Source: Pseudalkalibacillus salsuginis
GTDB taxonomy: Bacteria > Bacillota > Bacilli > Bacillales > Fictibacillaceae
Assembly (NCBI RefSeq): GCF_021646685.1
Contig: NZ_JAKJHW010000001.1
Coordinates: 434,001-498,000 of the forward strand
Direction of reading: 5' to 3'
DNA: 64,000 nt
This document shows, piece by piece, positions 17,897-26,832 of the stretch. Position numbers and translations under genes: made by a program. Each line of letters starts with the position of its first letter. Position 1 is the first letter of the stretch. The notes under the pieces were generated by a model. The model was not told the origin of the DNA. It searched no databases and worked only from the letters and a program-made list of their open reading frames with translations.

Positions 17897-20284
17897 CTAA
17901 ATTTGCAATCGATAGTACTTGTTTTTTCCTATATCGTTATGGTTAATAATGATTGTTCGATTCTCAGTCTCTGGGAAATATAGATTTATAAATTTATATG
18001 GTAGTTGGTAATCACCGTTAATACTGATGTTTATTCCTACAACTTTCTTCATCGACTCAATTTCTACAATGATCCAGGAGTTGATGCCCTTTTTGTAATC
18101 TAAAGAAACTCCATCATCCTCATAAATTTTCTTAATGCTCTTACCTTCTTTTGGTGGTGGATAAATTAATAACCCTTGCTCTTCATCTTTTTTATTGTTA
18201 AAAGTGATTTTTCCATCACGAATAGGCAGCACTGCTCCAGCCTGAGCAAATTTTGGAATTACATTAAGAGGTGCATCTACCTGTATCGTATTCCCGCCTT
18301 CATACCATATACCTGTGTCTATGTCATACCATCCATGCAGATTTTCCGGCAGGTAAACATCTCTTTTTCTTTGCCCCCGCTCCATGACTGATGCAATCAA
18401 CAAATCCTCACCAACCATGAAATCATCATTTTCCTCAAAAGTATTTTTATCATCCTGAAAATGATAGAACGTTGGAGTCAAAATTGGTTGGTGATACGTA
18501 TGTGCTTTGTACAATAAGTGATATAAGTAAGGGATCCATTTAACCCTTTCTTTCATCAAACTCCCAATTGTATCCCTATACTCTGGATACATCCATGGAA
18601 CATTCACTGTTTTATCTTCATTCCAAGAATGAATGGTAAAACGAGGATGAAATATCCCGTTTTGAATCCACCTGATAAACAATTCAGGTTCAGGTGCTTT
18701 TCCTGCAAAACCACCTATATCATGCCCAAAATTATAAATGCCTGAAATACTTAGACTTAAACCCATTTTCAAATTGTATCTAATGGTTTTCCATTCTGTA
18801 TAATTATCACCAGACCAAGTTTGAACATATCGATGCATACCAGGTCCACCCGATCGGGATATAGAATAGGGACGCAATTTAGGTTGATGTTCTTGCTGCG
18901 CTTCGAAAGAAGCCTTCATCATTAACAAAGTTTGTATCGGTTTTAGGTATTGGACTGATAATTTATTACCAAAATTGTGAACCCAGGCTTGCTCATCCCA
19001 AATTTCATATTCGTTATTATCATTCCAAGTTGCGTCTATCCCATAGTGAAGCAATGTCTCTTTAATTTGCTTTTTCCACCATTTAATTGTTTCTATATTG
19101 GTGAAATCCAGATATGAACCTAATGCATCCCAGAATTGAGAAAGCTCAGGAGAATTTCCATACTTATTTTTTACAAACAATCCTTTTTTACTAAGCCAGT
19201 CATACTGGGGATGGTCATCTAATAAACAAGGCTTAATATTTGCACAGACATTGATTCCATTTATATGGAAATAATCATTCATTTGTTTCGGATCTGGAAT
19301 TTTAGAATGGTTCCAGTTGAATACATATCGTTTGTCACCAATCGAAGTATAACCTGATGAAAGCTGAAATGAATCACAGGGAATATCATTATTACGACAT
19401 TCATCAACAAATTTCTTTAATTGCTTCTGGGCATCGGGAGCATCAGTATAGGTCATTGTTGAACCTGAAAAACCTAAACTCCACTTCGGAGGGAAAGCTG
19501 TTTTTCCAGTCATCCAAGTATAACTTTGGACAACCTCTTTTATACGTGGTCCAAGAATGAAATAATAATCTAAATCTCCCTTTTTTACTTGGAAATAACG
19601 ATACAACCCATGGTAATTATCAAGCTCTGCCCCCATATCAAACACACTATCTGAATAGTTATCATAGAAGATCCCATAAGAAATTGATAAATCAGGCTTA
19701 TACACCAGGTAAAAAGGAATATGCTTATACAATGGATCTGTTGTTTCTGCATCATATCCCATTGCATCAATGGTTCTCATTTGATAGCGTTTGTGATGAC
19801 GATTCATTAACCCACTTTTTTCACCTAAACCGTAATATTTTTCATTACGCTCCCGTTCCATATAGTGATAGACATAATCACCTAAGCTATGTCCAAAATT
19901 ATAGCTTTGGGTCTTTCGATCTCCAGCTATTTTCACCCAGTTTTCTCCTACTTTTGTAAGCCAATCAAGATAAAAACCTTCTAGCCAGACAACCACCTTT
20001 AAATGCTTTGTATACACTTCCACCTTGTCTTCAAGTTCTACAACCTGATATGAAGGTAAGCTGAATGGAGTAAGATCAAATCGATTTCTACCTTCGTATG
20101 GTACATCTTCCATTCCAGGTGCAACTGACCAAGTTCGCTCTAGTCTTATATCTTCATCATTAGGTATAAAAACTCGAAAAATCCCTTCTTCCAAAATATA
20201 TAGATCTACTTTTTCATTATCAGAAATGAATGTAAGATGATTCTTTTGATCACTGACTAGTTTAAAATTAGGTTTGGTAATCAA
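17897..20284 (-). CDS. Glycoside hydrolase family 31 enzyme
   Basis: This 795-residue cytoplasmic GH31 protein has the GLGEKSG segment (about residue 150), the catalytic-nucleophile region DATWNDNNEYEIWD (family consensus WNDMNEP) and the SRSGGPGMHRYVQTWSGDN segment preceding the acid/base region. The start is TTG at 20284, eight bases after GGAGG. There is no signal peptide, so it acts on an imported oligosaccharide. With a TRAP transporter upstream and glucuronate isomerase downstream, the substrate is plausibly an alpha-linked disaccharide containing a uronic acid. That is inference. Confidence 0.88.
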   Translation of the reverse strand: MITKPNFKLVSDQKNHLTFISDNEKVDLYILEEGIFRVFIPNDEDIRLERTWSVAPGMEDVPYEGRNRFDLTPFSLPSYQVVELEDKVEVYTKHLKVVVWLEGFYLDWLTKVGENWVKIAGDRKTQSYNFGHSLGDYVYHYMERERNEKYYGLGEKSGLMNRHHKRYQMRTIDAMGYDAETTDPLYKHIPFYLVYKPDLSISYGIFYDNYSDSVFDMGAELDNYHGLYRYFQVKKGDLDYYFILGPRIKEVVQSYTWMTGKTAFPPKWSLGFSGSTMTYTDAPDAQKQLKKFVDECRNNDIPCDSFQLSSGYTSIGDKRYVFNWNHSKIPDPKQMNDYFHINGINVCANIKPCLLDDHPQYDWLSKKGLFVKNKYGNSPELSQFWDALGSYLDFTNIETIKWWKKQIKETLLHYGIDATWNDNNEYEIWDEQAWVHNFGNKLSVQYLKPIQTLLMMKASFEAQQEHQPKLRPYSISRSGGPGMHRYVQTWSGDNYTEWKTIRYNLKMGLSLSISGIYNFGHDIGGFAGKAPEPELFIRWIQNGIFHPRFTIHSWNEDKTVNVPWMYPEYRDTIGSLMKERVKWIPYLYHLLYKAHTYHQPILTPTFYHFQDDKNTFEENDDFMVGEDLLIASVMERGQRKRDVYLPENLHGWYDIDTGIWYEGGNTIQVDAPLNVIPKFAQAGAVLPIRDGKITFNNKKDEEQGLLIYPPPKEGKSIKKIYEDDGVSLDYKKGINSWIIVEIESMKKVVGINISINGDYQLPYKFINLYFPETENRTIIINHNDIGKNKYYRLQI

Positions 20285-20301
20285 TACAATAGCCTCCCTC
20301 G

Positions 20302-21606
20302 TTACAATAGACCCATCAATCGTGGAATAGCCAAACTAATGGATGGAATGAATGTGACCAGCAATAAAGCCACAATCAGGGCTGCGAAGATTTTCGTAAG
20401 TGGACGTAGCACTGATTCAATTGAAACATCAGCTACGCTACACCCTACAAATAAACAGCTGCCTACAGGTGGAGTCATAATACCTATACATAAGTTGAAT
20501 ACAAGCACGATTCCGAAATGAACAGGATCCATTCCTATTTCTGTAGCAATTGGCAAGAAAATTGGCGTGAAAATAAGAACCGCAGGTGTTAGATCCATAA
20601 ATGTTCCAATGATTAATAGTATTAGATTCATAATCAATAAAATAATAATCGGGTTATCTGATGAAGCCAACAATAACTCACTAATCGCACTTGGAATCCC
20701 AGTAAAAGCCATTACCCAAGACATAATGGAAGAAGCTCCTACTAAAAAGAGTACGATCCCGGTCATAACAACGGATTCCTTTAAAATCTGTGGAATATCT
20801 GTCAACTTGATTTCACGATAGATGGCTGAGAGTATGATGGAATATAAAACAGCCACAGCAGCACCTTCAGTAGCGGTAAAGATCCCACCCACAATTCCTC
20901 CAATAACGACAACAATCATTAAAAGACTTGGAATGGCATCTAATACAATTTTAATTCCTGTATTTAATGAAGGGCGTTCAGCTACTGGGTATTTTTGTTT
21001 TTTAGCCAGAATAAATGCGATACTCATGACCGCTAACCCCATAAGAATTCCTGGAAGATAACCTGCCATGAATAATGCAGAAATTGATGTACCTCCACTC
21101 ACAAGTGAATATAGAATCAAAGCACCACTGGGAGGAATCAATAACCCTGCAGGTGATGAAGCGATATTTACAGCAGCAGAATAGGATTTATCATAACCTT
21201 CTTTCGCTTGAAGAGGTGTCATGACTTTACCGATAGCGGCCGCTGCGGCTACTGCTGAACCAGAAATCGAACCGAATAACATATTACCAACAACATTTGT
21301 ATGGGCTAGAGAACCAGGTAAACGTCCCCCTACCAGCTTAGCAAGATTGATCAATCTTATGGCTATACCACCATTATTCATAATACTTCCAGAAAGGATA
21401 AAGAAAATAACTGCAAGCAAGGTAAAGCTATTAATACCCTGTACCATTTTCTGCGCTGCAGTAAATATGGCAATATCCATAGGAACAATGGTCAATGCTG
21501 TAACAAAAGAAGCAACTCCAATACCTACTGAAATCGGGACACCAAGTACTAATAATAAAAAGAAGACCCCAAATAGGATTAAAGCGGCTTGGAAAGAAAT
21601 ATCCAT
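20302..21606 (-). CDS. dctM: TRAP transporter large permease DctM
   Basis: This 434-residue, roughly 12-helix permease of the DctM/TRAP-L family has PSGALILYSLVSGGTSISALFMAGYLPG-type sequence and a C-terminal TPPVGSCLFVGCSVADV segment. It carries Na+-driven uptake together with DctQ and DctP. Its start lies one base after the dctQ stop, so the two are coupled. Confidence 0.93.
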   Translation of the reverse strand: MDISFQAALILFGVFFLLLVLGVPISVGIGVASFVTALTIVPMDIAIFTAAQKMVQGINSFTLLAVIFFILSGSIMNNGGIAIRLINLAKLVGGRLPGSLAHTNVVGNMLFGSISGSAVAAAAAIGKVMTPLQAKEGYDKSYSAAVNIASSPAGLLIPPSGALILYSLVSGGTSISALFMAGYLPGILMGLAVMSIAFILAKKQKYPVAERPSLNTGIKIVLDAIPSLLMIVVVIGGIVGGIFTATEGAAVAVLYSIILSAIYREIKLTDIPQILKESVVMTGIVLFLVGASSIMSWVMAFTGIPSAISELLLASSDNPIIILLIMNLILLIIGTFMDLTPAVLIFTPIFLPIATEIGMDPVHFGIVLVFNLCIGIMTPPVGSCLFVGCSVADVSIESVLRPLTKIFAALIVALLLVTFIPSISLAIPRLMGLL

Positions 21607-21607
21607 T

Positions 21608-22096
21608 TTAATTTTCCTCCCTAAACGGCATTTTTCCCCTATACTCTGAAAGTAGCAGTAGTTTATAAATAATGATTATAACCCCACTAATCGGAAGTAT
21701 GGAATATACAATACCCATCGGAATGCTTAAAATTGGAGTTTTTTGGAGCATAGTGGTTCCTACCAATTCCATTCCGCCTCGAATCATGATGAGATAAGCA
21801 AATACGAATATGACTAGGTCATTAATGATTCTGATTGCTAGTTTATTTTTTCCTTTTAACTTATCCTTAAGGAATGTAATCGCCAGGTGCTGATTGGAGC
21901 CAAACGCATAACTTGCTCCAAGGATGGATGTCCATATTAGCAAAAAACGGAGCAGCTCCTCAGTGAATGTACTAGGTGTATTTAATAAATACCGGCTAGC
22001 AACTTGCCAAATAGCTCCTAGAAATAACACTAAGGAAAAGAATCCAGTGATAAAAAGAATGAACCGATCCAAGATAAGTTTGATTTTTATGACCAC
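21608..22096 (-). CDS. dctQ: TRAP transporter small permease DctQ
   Basis: This 162-residue four-helix small permease has the family segments VASRYLLNTPSTFTEELLRF and WTSILGASYAFGSNQHLAI. A GTG start at 22096 has GGAG upstream. An ATG overlapping it runs out of frame within three codons. It lies between dctP and dctM. Confidence 0.9.
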   Translation of the reverse strand: MVIKIKLILDRFILFITGFFSLVLFLGAIWQVASRYLLNTPSTFTEELLRFLLIWTSILGASYAFGSNQHLAITFLKDKLKGKNKLAIRIINDLVIFVFAYLIMIRGGMELVGTTMLQKTPILSIPMGIVYSILPISGVIIIIYKLLLLSEYRGKMPFREEN

Positions 22097-22213
22097 ATTT
22101 TTTCTCCTTTCACTTCCTAAAAAAGATCCTTTAATACCTTTTATAGTTACCTTTCATTTGTATTAATTCTCTATCTCAACATACATAAAATCCCATTATT
22201 TCCAATAAACAGG

Positions 22214-22242
22214 AGAAGGTACTCCTATAATGAGCACCTTCT
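22214..22242. terminator. Intercistronic hairpin between dctP and dctQ
   Basis: Inverted repeat AGAAGGTACTC/GAGCACCTTCT without a good T-run. Such hairpins often stabilise the upstream message or partly terminate, giving more binding protein than permease. This role is inferred. Confidence 0.5.
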
Positions 22243-22249
22243 ATATTAA

Positions 22250-23242
22250 TCATTTCATCTCTTTAATTTTCTCCATAATCCCGGTTAAGTCCTTATTCTT
22301 CATAAATTCTTCATGTAGTGGTTTAACCGCTTCAATGAATGGCTCTTTATCAACCTTATGGAATTCCACTCCCATATTCTTTGCTTCACTTACAGCTTCA
22401 TTTGTTGCTTCTTCCCAAAGCTTTGTATGATATTTTGTTGCCTCATGTGCTGCATCTTCAAAGGCGGTTTTTTGATCATCAGATAAGTTATCCCAAGTAT
22501 TTTGATTTATAACTACAATATCTGGAATGATTGTGTGCTCATTAAAAGAGAAATCCTTAGCCACTTCCCCGTGTTTGCCGGTGGTAAGTGCAGTTGGATT
22601 ACTTTCAGCCCCGTCTATAACTCCTTGTTGTAGACCGGTATAAATTTCACCATATGGCATTGGGGTCGGTGTACCACCTAGCAATTTAACCATTTCGATA
22701 GCTGTAGGACTGTCCATTACACGAATTTTCATACCCTTTAGATCTTCCGGAGATTTTATCGGAGTATTCTTGGTATAAAAACTTCTAGCGCCTGAATCAA
22801 AGTAGGTCAACCCTATAAATCCCTTATCACTAGTGGATTGATAGATATCTTTTGTAATATTTGACTCCATCACTTTTCTGTAATGGGACTCACTTTCAAA
22901 AATATACGGTAATGAGAAGACTTTATATTCGTCAGAAAAGCTTTCTAAAGCTCCTGCACTAACCTTTGTCATGTCAACTGAACCATTTTGCAATTGCTCA
23001 AGTACTTCCTTTTCATCTCCCAAAACACCATTAGCGAAAATCTTAATGGTGATTTCACCATTTGTTTTTTCCTCTACATTTTTAGCGAACCTTTCCAATC
23101 CCTTATGTACAGGATGGTCTTCGCCAAGGTTGTGAGCTAAACGTAATTCTTTATCATCACCCGTCTGTGACCCCGAATTCCCGCAAGCCATCAAGAATAA
23201 TAAGCTTACTATTACCATTGTCATCGATAACCATTTTTTCAT
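22250..23242 (-). CDS. dctP: TRAP transporter solute-binding lipoprotein DctP
   Basis: This extracytoplasmic binding protein of about 330 residues has a lipoprotein signal peptide (lipobox LMAC near residue 20). The DctP signature is PYGEIYTGLQQGVIDGAE, and the carboxylate-binding arginine lies in GMKIRVM. I prefer the ATG at 23242. The ATG at 23251 directly abuts the GAGGGGA ribosome site. Family knowledge: members bind C4-dicarboxylates, sialic acid or uronic acids. With uxaC in the operon, a uronate or uronate-containing sugar is likely. Confidence 0.92.
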   Translation of the reverse strand: MKKWLSMTMVIVSLLFLMACGNSGSQTGDDKELRLAHNLGEDHPVHKGLERFAKNVEEKTNGEITIKIFANGVLGDEKEVLEQLQNGSVDMTKVSAGALESFSDEYKVFSLPYIFESESHYRKVMESNITKDIYQSTSDKGFIGLTYFDSGARSFYTKNTPIKSPEDLKGMKIRVMDSPTAIEMVKLLGGTPTPMPYGEIYTGLQQGVIDGAESNPTALTTGKHGEVAKDFSFNEHTIIPDIVVINQNTWDNLSDDQKTAFEDAAHEATKYHTKLWEEATNEAVSEAKNMGVEFHKVDKEPFIEAVKPLHEEFMKNKDLTGIMEKIKEMK

Positions 23243-23286
23243 TACTTCCATTCCCCTCTCATATGAATGTATGCGCTTCCAAGAAA

Positions 23287-23311
23287 CTTTGTTTGTCTAG
23301 ACAACAAACTA
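23287..23311. promoter_or_regulatory. XylR-like operator in the dctP/ROK divergent region
   Basis: A perfect 12-base palindrome TTGTCTAGACAA (23293-23304) sits in a longer GTTTGT...ACAACAAACTA context. This resembles the operator of the xylose repressor XylR, a ROK protein. It lies between the dctP start and the ROK gene, so it could control both. Confidence 0.65.
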
Positions 23312-23327
23312 TTGGTATTATAGTAAA

Positions 23328-23341
23328 TGAAACCGCTTTAA
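23328..23341. promoter_or_regulatory. Candidate catabolite-responsive element (cre)
   Basis: TGAAACCGCTTTAA fits the CcpA site consensus with a mismatch at the final CA. Position beside the operator fits carbon catabolite control of a sugar operon. Confidence 0.4.
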
Positions 23342-23372
23342 TTTTCAAGTGTTATTTGAAAGGAGATATTAG

Positions 23373-24557
23373 ATGACTACAGGTGATGCTACCTATATAA
23401 AGGCTTTAAACCGCAGAATTTTAATTGAAAAAATTATTAAACACCGTTCGATTTCTAGAAGTGACCTTGCCCGCATGACAGGATTAAACAAATCTACTGT
23501 ATCAGCCCAAGTTCAACAGATGATGAGAGAAAATTTAATTATTGAAAAACAGTCGGATGTTTCAAGTGGAGGCCGAAAGCCAATTCTTCTTGAAATTAGT
23601 GGAGAGAGTGGTTATGCCATAGGAGTTGATATAGATGAAAGTTTAATACAGATACAAGTCACTAATCTTTCAGGGAGCTCTATTTATACACAACGGGTAA
23701 ACCACAAAAGTGATAATCCTGAAGATATCATAAGGCTAGTTACATCTGCATTAACAAGTGTTATTACTATTTTTGATAACAGACACACGCCAATTGGACT
23801 TATTGGAATAGGGATAGGGATTCATGGAATTGTAGCTAACAATGATAAAATAATTTATACACCAAAAATGCACTTAGCTAAGCTTCCAATCAAGCTTGAA
23901 TTGGAAAATAAATTTAATGTTCCTGTTTTCATTGACAATAATTCTAATCTTTGTGCATATGCAGAGCAGGTGTATACATCATCAATATCCGATTTATTTT
24001 GTATTACAATGTACTCTGGAATAGGATTAGGAATTATTCATAATAGTAAAATATATCGTGGATTTCATGGATTTGCTGGGGAAATAGGTCATATGACCAT
24101 AGAGCGGAACGGAAGATCATGTACATGTGGCAATGAAGGCTGCTGGGAATTATATGCTTCCGAAAAAGCTTTATTGAAGGAACTTAAAGCACAGGGGTTG
24201 GATCTTTATGAAATTGAAGACGTAAAAATCGATGATATTTTTAACCGTTATCCAAAATTAATGGGAGATTTTCTTGATAATGTTGCCATTGGCTTGAATA
24301 ATATAATTAACATCTTTAACCCAGAAACGGTTATTCTAAATGGTTCTATACTTAATAATAATGAAAGTTTAATTGACCAGGTCAAAGCACGCTTAACCTC
24401 ACGAATTAACAACTATGACAAAATTCTTTCTTCAAAACTTGGTAAGAGCGCATGTTCCCTTGGTGGAGCTATGGTTGCTTTAAAAAATTATTATGGTGTT
24501 CAAAACCTTGACTTTACAGCATACAATTATTATTCTGAAAAACAACTGGCAAAATAA
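23373..24557 (+). CDS. ROK-family transcriptional repressor (XylR-like)
   Basis: This 394-residue protein has an N-terminal winged helix-turn-helix (ISRSDLARMTGLNKSTVSAQ, about residue 28). A ROK sugar-kinase-like domain follows, with the zinc motif GEIGHMT...CTCGNEGCWE. It is divergent from the TRAP/GH31/uxaC operon with a XylR-like operator between them, so it is probably the local sugar-responsive repressor. The inducer is unknown but likely the imported sugar or its product. Confidence 0.9.
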   Translation: MTTGDATYIKALNRRILIEKIIKHRSISRSDLARMTGLNKSTVSAQVQQMMRENLIIEKQSDVSSGGRKPILLEISGESGYAIGVDIDESLIQIQVTNLSGSSIYTQRVNHKSDNPEDIIRLVTSALTSVITIFDNRHTPIGLIGIGIGIHGIVANNDKIIYTPKMHLAKLPIKLELENKFNVPVFIDNNSNLCAYAEQVYTSSISDLFCITMYSGIGLGIIHNSKIYRGFHGFAGEIGHMTIERNGRSCTCGNEGCWELYASEKALLKELKAQGLDLYEIEDVKIDDIFNRYPKLMGDFLDNVAIGLNNIINIFNPETVILNGSILNNNESLIDQVKARLTSRINNYDKILSSKLGKSACSLGGAMVALKNYYGVQNLDFTAYNYYSEKQLAK

Positions 24558-24570
24558 TTCTCTTAACAAC

Positions 24571-24688
24571 GGAGCTGTCCCAAAACAATAGTGTCAGACA
24601 CCACCACACAACATTTTGTTTCAAAAACACACTTTTTCTCAAAATGTTGCTAGGGACGGTGAGAGTCAGACACTAATGGGACAGCCCC
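24571..24688. repeat. Long imperfect hairpin (GGGCTGTCCC family), copy 1
   Basis: GGAGCTGTCCC (24571-24581) and GGGACAGCCCC (24678-24688) pair. Inner blocks AGTGTCAGAC and GTCAGACACT pair imperfectly. It follows the ROK gene and may act as its terminator. A related hairpin is at 61277-61378. Confidence 0.7.
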
Positions 24689-24749
24689 GTCATTCTATTT
24701 GACATAGAAAAAAACAGGAATGTCAAGGATTTATCGTCAAACCTTTACA

Positions 24750-24835
24750 TGAACCATCTTCTCCATCTCTTTCAGTCAAGCTGCAATTCCTTCTGGGGCA
24801 TTCACCAAATTGCAACATGGAAATATCCAAGGTTG
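24750..24835 (-). pseudogene. Fragment of a second spoIVCA-like recombinase gene
   Basis: The sequence resembles recombinase coding sequence at about 25695-25765. Shared blocks read, on the plus strand, TCTCCATC, TTTCAGTC, GCTGCAAT, TTCTGGGG and ATTCA in the same order. On the minus strand it translates to NAPEGIAA, a stop, then LKEMEK. The intact gene has NTPEEIAAATERDGEK. The fragment is broken by the stop and has no start. Confidence 0.65.
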
Positions 24836-25004
24836 CCTGTTCGTTGTTTAAATTTCATTCAGGTCGATAATATATGTTATACTTACATTAATAAAAGCAG
24901 GAATATTTATGTATGTCACTTTAAATTATTTTGTTTTTCAGGGTATATTTGGTTATAATATAATTAGAAAATGCATAATCTAAAAACCAGCTATAGTATA
25001 ATTG

Positions 25005-25103
25005 GCTGGGCGGAACAACCGTATAGACCGTTAGAGGACGGTCAAGACTCAGTGAAAGTAATCCACACAGGCTTGCCGGCAGGGTGGATTACTTTTTTCG
25101 TTC
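25005..25103 (+). ncRNA. Candidate antitoxin antisense RNA (RatA/SR4-like)
   Basis: A TATAAT at 24997-25002 precedes a sequence with CCGTTAGAGGACGGTC. It ends in a strong terminator hairpin AGTAATCCAC/GTGGATTACT followed by T6. The 3' end overlaps the end of the minus-strand toxin frame, which is the arrangement of txpA/RatA-type modules. The RNA is predicted, not observed. The remaining 24836-24996 stretch shows no supported gene. Confidence 0.6.
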
Positions 25104-25178
25104 AATTAAAGTAATCACCAGTGTTATCAGCAGAATCATAAACGTAGCTGTAGCTAGGTCAAAATTACTGTGATTCAC
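25089..25178 (-). CDS. Candidate type I toxin, short hydrophobic peptide (29 aa)
   Basis: The product reads VNHSNFDLATATFMILLITL followed by VITLIERKK: one membrane helix and a charged, lysine-rich end, like holin-like/TxpA-BsrG family toxins. The GTG at 25178 lies eight bases after a GGAAAGGGGG ribosome site. Two GTGs closer to that site are poorer choices. The mRNA 3' end would overlap the convergent antisense RNA. The skin element of B. subtilis carries such modules, which fits a role in element maintenance. Confidence 0.6.
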   Translation of the reverse strand: MNHSNFDLATATFMILLITLVITLIERKK

Positions 25179-25323
25179 GGCCACCACCCCCTTTCCTAGG
25201 GGATAACTGACCGTCCACCCTGCCTATACGATTGCTCCTATAAACATTATACACAAAAAATAGGTAAATAAATACAAGTCTTATTTTGGATTGGAAAAGT
25301 GATGTTTTCTCGAAATATGTTAG

Positions 25324-26832
25324 TTAGTATGTGTAAATATTCATACGGTCTTCGTATACCCTAATCTCTTTTACAACATGCCGGATAAGTGATTTTTTAT
25401 CTTCAAATGTTAAGTCATTCTGTCCTTTTGAGAAATAGAATTCAACAGCTTCTTGCAGTAACTTTTTTCCGTATATGTGCTGTTCCTTATTTCCCCTTGC
25501 TTTCTCCAGTTCTTTTAAATCCTTCGAAAGACGTTCTTCTTTGTCCTTCAACTCCTTTAAAGTCTCTCTGATTTCTTCTTCAGAAACATCCAATCCATCT
25601 GAGAATAAATTCAATAATTTTTTTCTACCGACTTTTACTTTGTTGATTTCTGAATGAAGCCTTTCACTTTCGATTTCATCAAAGTCCAGTGTTTCCTTTT
25701 CTCCATCCCTTTCAGTCGCAGCTGCAATCTCTTCTGGGGTATTCAACCATTTTAGAATCGTTTCCCAAACTTCTCCATCCAGCTTTGAAACGTTGATTCT
25801 GCGGCCACATCCTGGATGTTTTGCCCCGGCATAGTTTTTATAATCTGTATAGATATAGACGGTTTCCCCCCAGTTCGTTGTTTTGACTCCTACCATTGTA
25901 TTATTGCAGTCTCCACAACGGATCAATCCACTTAACAAATAGTCATGTTTCGCTTTTTTTGCCCAACGTCTTCTTGACTGTTCAAGTATTGATTGCGCAT
26001 GTTCGAATGTTTCAGCATCAATGATTGCTGGACATTCAATTGGAATCCATTCCTCTTTCGGACGCTTTCTCATTGGAACCCGCTCTTCTTTGGACTTATA
26101 CTTATTGCCAAGCATCCCCTCTGTGTTCCATCGGTTCTGATAAAACTCTCCCATATATACCCGATTCATCAGTAACTGGCGTACAACTTGGCGATGCCAT
26201 ACTTTCGCACCTCGTTTAGTAGGTATCCCTTTATTAGTTAAGTACTTGGCTATTCCATTAATTCCTTCGACATGGTGATTCGGCCTAGTAAACAGGTCAA
26301 AAATCAGCTTAACCACATTAGCTTCCTCTTCGTTTATAATGATTTGGGAGGTTTCTTTATCATAGTCATAACCGTAAATCTGGAAGTTTCTTAGGACTTT
26401 GCCCTGCCTTGCTTTTTCACGTCGTCCTCTGCTCATCCTCTCATTAATCTTTGCTTTTTCAAACTCAGCGATCGCACCACGCATACTATAGAAAAGATTT
26501 CCTTCTGGAGTCTTGGTATACTCACTCGTCACAAAAACGAGTTCTACGCCGCGTTTTTCAATTTCATCTGTAATAATCAATTGATTCATCAGCTTCCGAG
26601 AAAGCCGGTCAGGGTCTAAACATATTACTTTAGTAATCAGATCTTCACGAACGTCATTCCTCAATTTAGTCAATGCATGACGATCTAAAAATTCACCGGA
26701 CATTCCCCTATCCACATATTCAATCACTTCATCAGAATTTGCTTTCTTCCGGCATTCCTTTAGCTGATCCTCCAGGCTGAATCCCTTCTTCGCTTGCTCC
26801 TCTGTGCTCACCCTTGCATATATCGCAATCAT
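25324..26832 (-). CDS. spoIVCA: SpoIVCA-like large serine recombinase (sigK rearrangement)
   Basis: This 502-residue serine recombinase has the N-terminal resolvase domain with the catalytic serine in YARVSTEEQ and the arginine region DPDRLSRKLMNQL. The recombinase domain (NGIAKYLTNKGIPTKRG) and a zinc ribbon (CGDC...CGRR) follow, then a coiled coil and C-terminal tail. It closely resembles SpoIVCA of B. subtilis from recall (RVSTEEQ, TPEGNLFYSMRGAI, EFYQNRWNTEGMLGNKY). The ATG at 26832 has GGAG seven bases upstream and gives the family start MIAIY. An in-frame ATG 30 codons upstream is less likely. It is divergent from the N-half of sigK. Confidence 0.93.
   Translation of the reverse strand: MIAIYARVSTEEQAKKGFSLEDQLKECRKKANSDEVIEYVDRGMSGEFLDRHALTKLRNDVREDLITKVICLDPDRLSRKLMNQLIITDEIEKRGVELVFVTSEYTKTPEGNLFYSMRGAIAEFEKAKINERMSRGRREKARQGKVLRNFQIYGYDYDKETSQIIINEEEANVVKLIFDLFTRPNHHVEGINGIAKYLTNKGIPTKRGAKVWHRQVVRQLLMNRVYMGEFYQNRWNTEGMLGNKYKSKEERVPMRKRPKEEWIPIECPAIIDAETFEHAQSILEQSRRRWAKKAKHDYLLSGLIRCGDCNNTMVGVKTTNWGETVYIYTDYKNYAGAKHPGCGRRINVSKLDGEVWETILKWLNTPEEIAAATERDGEKETLDFDEIESERLHSEINKVKVGRKKLLNLFSDGLDVSEEEIRETLKELKDKEERLSKDLKELEKARGNKEQHIYGKKLLQEAVEFYFSKGQNDLTFEDKKSLIRHVVKEIRVYEDRMNIYTY

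Noticed and set aside
24749-24958. 69-residue plus-strand frame after the ROK gene
   Set aside because: It is the antisense of the recombinase fragment plus A+T-rich sequence, without a ribosome site.
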